Origin: an uncultured Clostridia bacterium
GTDB lineage: Bacteria > Bacillota > Clostridia > Christensenellales > UBA1242
Length of the DNA stretch: 8,741 bases
Reading direction: 5' to 3'
Assembly (NCBI GenBank): GCA_900554955.1
Contig: USJH01000040.1
Span: 1 to 8,741, forward strand
Under the pieces are notes generated by a model. That model was not told the origin of the DNA. It searched no databases and saw only the letters and a program-made list of their open reading frames with translations. Position numbers and translations under genes: made by a program. Positions 6,149 through 8,741 of the stretch are shown here, piece after piece (positions within the stretch are counted from its first letter, which is position 1; every line of letters starts with the position of its first letter).

Positions 6149-6482
6149 CCTTAATCAAAACTGTATCGCCATGAGCTGCACCATTAAGGTTTCTTTCAGC
6201 AATGAAAATGTCATCACCGCCAGCAACAGGACGTGCAAAAGCATATCCATTTGGATTCGCAAGAATTGTTGCTTTAACTGCACCTGAATTTTCTGGCAAC
6301 GTATATTTATTACGCTTGGTAAAAACAATCTCGTCTTTTCTTGTAAGTTCGTTAAGCATGCTTGCTAGAGCCTGCCTATCAAACCCACGAGTAAGTCCAA
6401 GACGTTTTGCAATTTCGTCAAAATCAAGATATTTTTGTTTGCTGTTTTCAAAAACCGCTAAAACACTTTCTCTAAAATTCAT
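6048..6482 (-). CDS. rnr: RNase R, N-terminal part before frameshift (winged helix and first OB fold)
   Basis: This frame encodes the start of RNase R. A winged-helix domain covers roughly residues 4-64 ('DFDEIAKRLGLTRG', 'RKDEIVFTKRNKYTLPE'). It is followed by the first OB segment 'GAVKATILANPNGYAFA' through 'DDIFIAERNLNGAAHGDTVLIKVEQ'. After about 'RGRAAGG' the reading leaves the family pattern and meets a TAA at 6050-6048, while the expected continuation is in the +1 frame. The two parts together would make about 716 residues, normal for RNase R. Two ATGs occur in tandem (6485 and 6482). AGGAG at 6493-6489 lies 3 and 6 bases from them, so the second is preferred. The gene starts 9-12 bases after the stop of the zinc-ribbon gene, and the ribosome binding site touches that stop, so they are probably co-transcribed and coupled. 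Confidence 0.85.
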   Translation of the reverse strand: MNFRESVLAVFENSKQKYLDFDEIAKRLGLTRGFDRQALASMLNELTRKDEIVFTKRNKYTLPENSGAVKATILANPNGYAFARPVAGGDDIFIAERNLNGAAHGDTVLIKVEQKKRGQNYKGRGAQSARGRAAGGHENFGSRI

Positions 6483-6494
6483 CATTTTCTCCTG

Positions 6495-7199
6495 TTAAAT
6501 ATGAAATTCTTTTTGAAGCTCTTTCACAAGTTTGTTTCTTTTAAATAGTTCCAAAATCACCACTGCCAAAAGCGAAGTGCACATGAATGCAAGACTTGGC
6601 CAGAGTGGAAGATTTTTAAACCAAATAAACATTACAAAAAAGTAAATTATGCTGAATATTGCAAGAAAACTTACGCTTCTTAAAAGCTCCCCTTCATGTT
6701 TTCTTGAACAAAGACAAATTATGCCCGATGTGATTATTGATGCAGTCATGATTGAAGGCCCCGCATAAACAAGTGCCCAACCGAATTTTGTTGCAAGTGT
6801 GAAATAGTTATAGGCATCAATAAATATAAGGAAAAGTGAAACTAAAATGCTCATTATCGTAAGCTCTTTAATATACTGGCTCACCTTCACTTTAAGTGGC
6901 TCAATGAAAACATGGAAAACCATGATCAAAAGTGCCAAAACATATGGATACCAATATGGCTTTGTTGGAAAAATCAAATTCACAATCAAGCATATAATTG
7001 CCGATATCCAGAACATTCCACGAGTAATGTTATACCATTTTATGTTTTGAAAGTTTTTAAAACTATAAAGTGGATATGATTTTTTGTTTTCAACAATCTT
7101 TTCATTGCCACTTATAACATGTTTGCCACAAAGTGGACAGTTTGAAAGATCTGAGCTAACGTGAACTTTGCAACGTGAACAATATCTATTTTCTTCCAT
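6495..7199 (-). CDS. Zinc-ribbon membrane protein with six predicted helices (DUF6320-like)
   Basis: The 234-residue product begins with a zinc ribbon of the form C7-x2-C10-x10-C21-x2-C24 ('CSRCKVHVSSDLSNCPLCGK'). Six hydrophobic segments follow, at about 61-77, 83-99, 111-130, 141-165, 172-194 and 198-219, and then a short basic tail. This architecture, and the position directly after an alcohol-acetyltransferase-like gene, fit the DUF6320 group of Clostridia as I recall it, but the name is from memory. The ATG at 7199 is chosen because AGGAGG lies 7 bases upstream and the zinc ribbon starts immediately after. The frame is open further upstream to 7445, but that part only shadows the neighbouring gene. 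The start lies inside the upstream gene's last codons (14-base overlap), implying translational coupling and joint function. Its role is unknown; a membrane partner or anchor of the acyltransferase is an inference. Confidence 0.85.
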   Translation of the reverse strand: MEENRYCSRCKVHVSSDLSNCPLCGKHVISGNEKIVENKKSYPLYSFKNFQNIKWYNITRGMFWISAIICLIVNLIFPTKPYWYPYVLALLIMVFHVFIEPLKVKVSQYIKELTIMSILVSLFLIFIDAYNYFTLATKFGWALVYAGPSIMTASIITSGIICLCSRKHEGELLRSVSFLAIFSIIYFFVMFIWFKNLPLWPSLAFMCTSLLAVVILELFKRNKLVKELQKEFHI

Positions 7200-8724
7200 A
7201 CATATCCCTCCTGTTGCTGTAAACATCAATATCAAGCCCAAAATCTGCAAGCATGCAAAAAATGTCTCTTTCGGTTTGGTTTTCTGCAATTTTTGATGAA
7301 ATGCAAATTGAAAGTTTGTCACCAAAAGAAACAACCCCAATGCTTTTTTGATTATATAAACTTCTGCCAAGATTGAAAGTGTAACTTTCAACAAAGTCGT
7401 TAAACTCTTCAGGGCAAGAAACTTTCCCAATGTTTGAAAGTGCAAGTGTTTGAAGGTTTTCGCCCATATAATTGAAGCATATTTTCAAAACAAAGTTTTT
7501 AATGAAAAGTGGCATGATTTTAACAAAAAAGTTCTTTTGAACTTTAACATTTGCGTTAATGTTTGCTTGAAGCATGTTATCATCAACATTTTTAAGTTCT
7601 CTTTGAAAAATCTCGATAACATCTTCAAAAGATAGATCTTTGCCAGCAACTGGAACATTGACATATGATGAGAAATTTCTTAAGCTTTTACTGTTATAGC
7701 GAGAACGAAGGTCAATTGGAACTGAAATTTTTGTTGGCTTTTTATTTGATGTTTGTCTCTTATAAATTTGATAGCCAACAACAGCCGCCAAAAACACCGA
7801 GATTGTTGCATTATATTTCTTTGCAACTTCTTTAACTTTTGAAACACTCAAAATTCCTTCGGTTGAGTTCACCATTCCAGATGGAAGCAAAGTTCCCTTA
7901 ATTTTATATGCACTTTTTTCTTTTGGACGTTTTGTTTTATCATTATTTACACTTTTGAAAAAGCTGTCTTCCATTTCTTCGTCTGACGGAATATCGTTAT
8001 AGCTTGCACAACCAACAAATTCAGAAATTTTTGTTCCGCAAAGTTCAATATATCTTGCAACCAAACTGTTTATAAAAAACAATGCCCCACGACCATCACA
8101 AATTGCATGGAAAACTTCAAGAGTGATGCGATATTCACTATATAACACACGAATCAAAAATCCATTTCCATTTGACAAATTGAATGGCTGACAAGGGAAA
8201 TATTTTTCTTCTTCAATTTCAAGTCTGCCAAAATTTGGTTCATAATAATTCCAGAAAAAGCCATGACATAATTTTACATTGAAAGTTGGAAAACGTGGCA
8301 TAATGTCATCAAGTGCCTTTTGCAAAATTTGTTTATCAACCTTATTTTTCATTGTAACCGCAATTCTATAAACAAAATTCCAGTCTTTATCTGACGCACT
8401 TGGATAAATTGAAGCAGCATTGTCAAGACGAAACCAACTTGCAAATTTCCCACGTTGTTCCATTGCTCGAATTGTTTCTTCTTGTTTTTTTCGAATTTCT
8501 TTTTCTTTAAGCTTCTTATATTTCAAAAGTTCTTTGATTCTTTGCTTTTTTGCACGATTTTTTGCCTTTTTCGCACTTTTTTCGGCTTTTTTTGCAATTT
8601 TCTGCTCTTTTTTCGCACGCAAAATTTGCTCTTTTGCATTTTTCTTTTCTTGTTTTTGTTGCAAAAGAGCTTCTTTTTTCTCGTTTTCTGCAATATTTAA
8701 TTGTTGTCTTTCTTTATGAGCCAT
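7186..8724 (-). CDS. Condensation/alcohol-acetyltransferase-like acyltransferase with lysine-rich N-terminal helix
   Basis: The 512-residue protein belongs to the CoA-dependent acyltransferase superfamily (condensation domain / AATase-like). The core starts at about residue 96 ('SWFRLDNAASIYPSASDKDW'). The catalytic HxxxDG motif is H206-A-I-C-D210-G211. 'VPIDLRSRY' (335-343) and 'LSNIGKV' (429-435) fit the conserved C-terminal subdomain segments. Proteins of this type transfer an acyl group from a thioester to an alcohol or amine; the substrate here is unknown. Residues 1-92 are unlike the core: an almost purely Lys/Ala/Glu/Gln/Arg sequence predicting a long, strongly basic helix or coiled coil. 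The ATG at 8724 has a moderate AGGCG site 6 bases upstream. A TAAAAT just before it could be a -10 element, but the window ends before any -35 could be checked. The gene ends in TAG and overlaps the zinc-ribbon gene by 14 bases. Confidence 0.85.
   Translation of the reverse strand: MAHKERQQLNIAENEKKEALLQQKQEKKNAKEQILRAKKEQKIAKKAEKSAKKAKNRAKKQRIKELLKYKKLKEKEIRKKQEETIRAMEQRGKFASWFRLDNAASIYPSASDKDWNFVYRIAVTMKNKVDKQILQKALDDIMPRFPTFNVKLCHGFFWNYYEPNFGRLEIEEEKYFPCQPFNLSNGNGFLIRVLYSEYRITLEVFHAICDGRGALFFINSLVARYIELCGTKISEFVGCASYNDIPSDEEMEDSFFKSVNNDKTKRPKEKSAYKIKGTLLPSGMVNSTEGILSVSKVKEVAKKYNATISVFLAAVVGYQIYKRQTSNKKPTKISVPIDLRSRYNSKSLRNFSSYVNVPVAGKDLSFEDVIEIFQRELKNVDDNMLQANINANVKVQKNFFVKIMPLFIKNFVLKICFNYMGENLQTLALSNIGKVSCPEEFNDFVESYTFNLGRSLYNQKSIGVVSFGDKLSICISSKIAENQTERDIFCMLADFGLDIDVYSNRRDMYGRK
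7207..7212 (-). promoter_or_regulatory. Strong ribosome binding site inside the acyltransferase gene
   Basis: AGGAGG lies 7 bases before the ATG at 7199 and within the last codons of the acyltransferase gene. It fixes the zinc-ribbon gene start and indicates coupled translation of the two. Confidence 0.85.
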
Positions 8725-8741
8725 TATTTCGCCTATTTTAT

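Noticed and set aside
7200..7445. 82-residue N-terminal extension of the zinc-ribbon protein
   Set aside because: It lies wholly inside the acyltransferase gene in another frame. The ATG at 7199 has AGGAGG at 7 bases and the zinc ribbon follows at once.
8420..8719. Phe/Cys/Ser-rich plus-strand open frames
   Set aside because: They are antisense shadows of the lysine-rich acyltransferase N-terminus, where AAA/AAG codons read as TTT/CTT on the other strand.
1..8741. CRISPR array, insertion sequence, prophage or tRNA genes
   Set aside because: No regularly spaced repeats, transposase-like frames, attachment duplications or tRNA folds were seen apart from the tRNA-like end of tmRNA.

Overview
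The window is AT-rich DNA in which every supported gene lies on the minus strand. The low-GC coding, the strong AGGAG-type ribosome binding sites, the rnr-smpB-ssrA cluster and the acyltransferase/zinc-ribbon gene pair all suggest a low-GC Firmicute, most likely an uncultured clostridium-like bacterium. This is inferred from style and gene content, because no 16S or other definitive marker is present. Stop codons seen are TAA and TAG, tryptophan is encoded by TGG, and nothing suggests an altered genetic code.

In the direction of transcription (right to left) the layout starts with a tight block at 8724-4334. A 512-residue acyltransferase of the condensation/alcohol-acetyltransferase type, with an unusual lysine-rich N-terminus, overlaps by 14 bases a zinc-ribbon protein with six predicted membrane helices. 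Nine bases later comes rnr (RNase R). The rnr gene is split by a frameshift: the winged-helix and first OB-fold part lies in one frame and the rest, including the intact catalytic centre, in another. A T-rich inverted repeat that can act as a terminator closes this block.

The next unit starts at a good promoter candidate and carries smpB, then ssrA (tmRNA, 351 nt with encoded CCA), then a membrane-anchored coiled-coil protein of unknown function, ending at a clear Rho-independent terminator at 2392-2415. No promoter or terminator is visible around ssrA itself, so tmRNA is probably cut out of the longer transcript. SmpB, tmRNA and RNase R are the three classical partners of trans-translation and decay of nonstop mRNA.

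A third unit, with its own TTGACA-17-TATCAT promoter, encodes a flippase-like (LPG synthase TM/YbhN type) membrane protein with an acidic cytoplasmic N-terminus. It is followed by a 12-bp inverted repeat. The last gene (873 to the left edge, truncated) starts with GTG. It looks like a distant relative of the glycerol-1-phosphate/iron-alcohol dehydrogenase family whose nucleotide-binding and metal-binding motifs have decayed.

The items most worth a second look are the frameshifted RNase R, the possible pseudoenzyme at the left edge, the unknown coiled-coil gene sharing a transcript with tmRNA, and two promoters that would give extremely short leaders.
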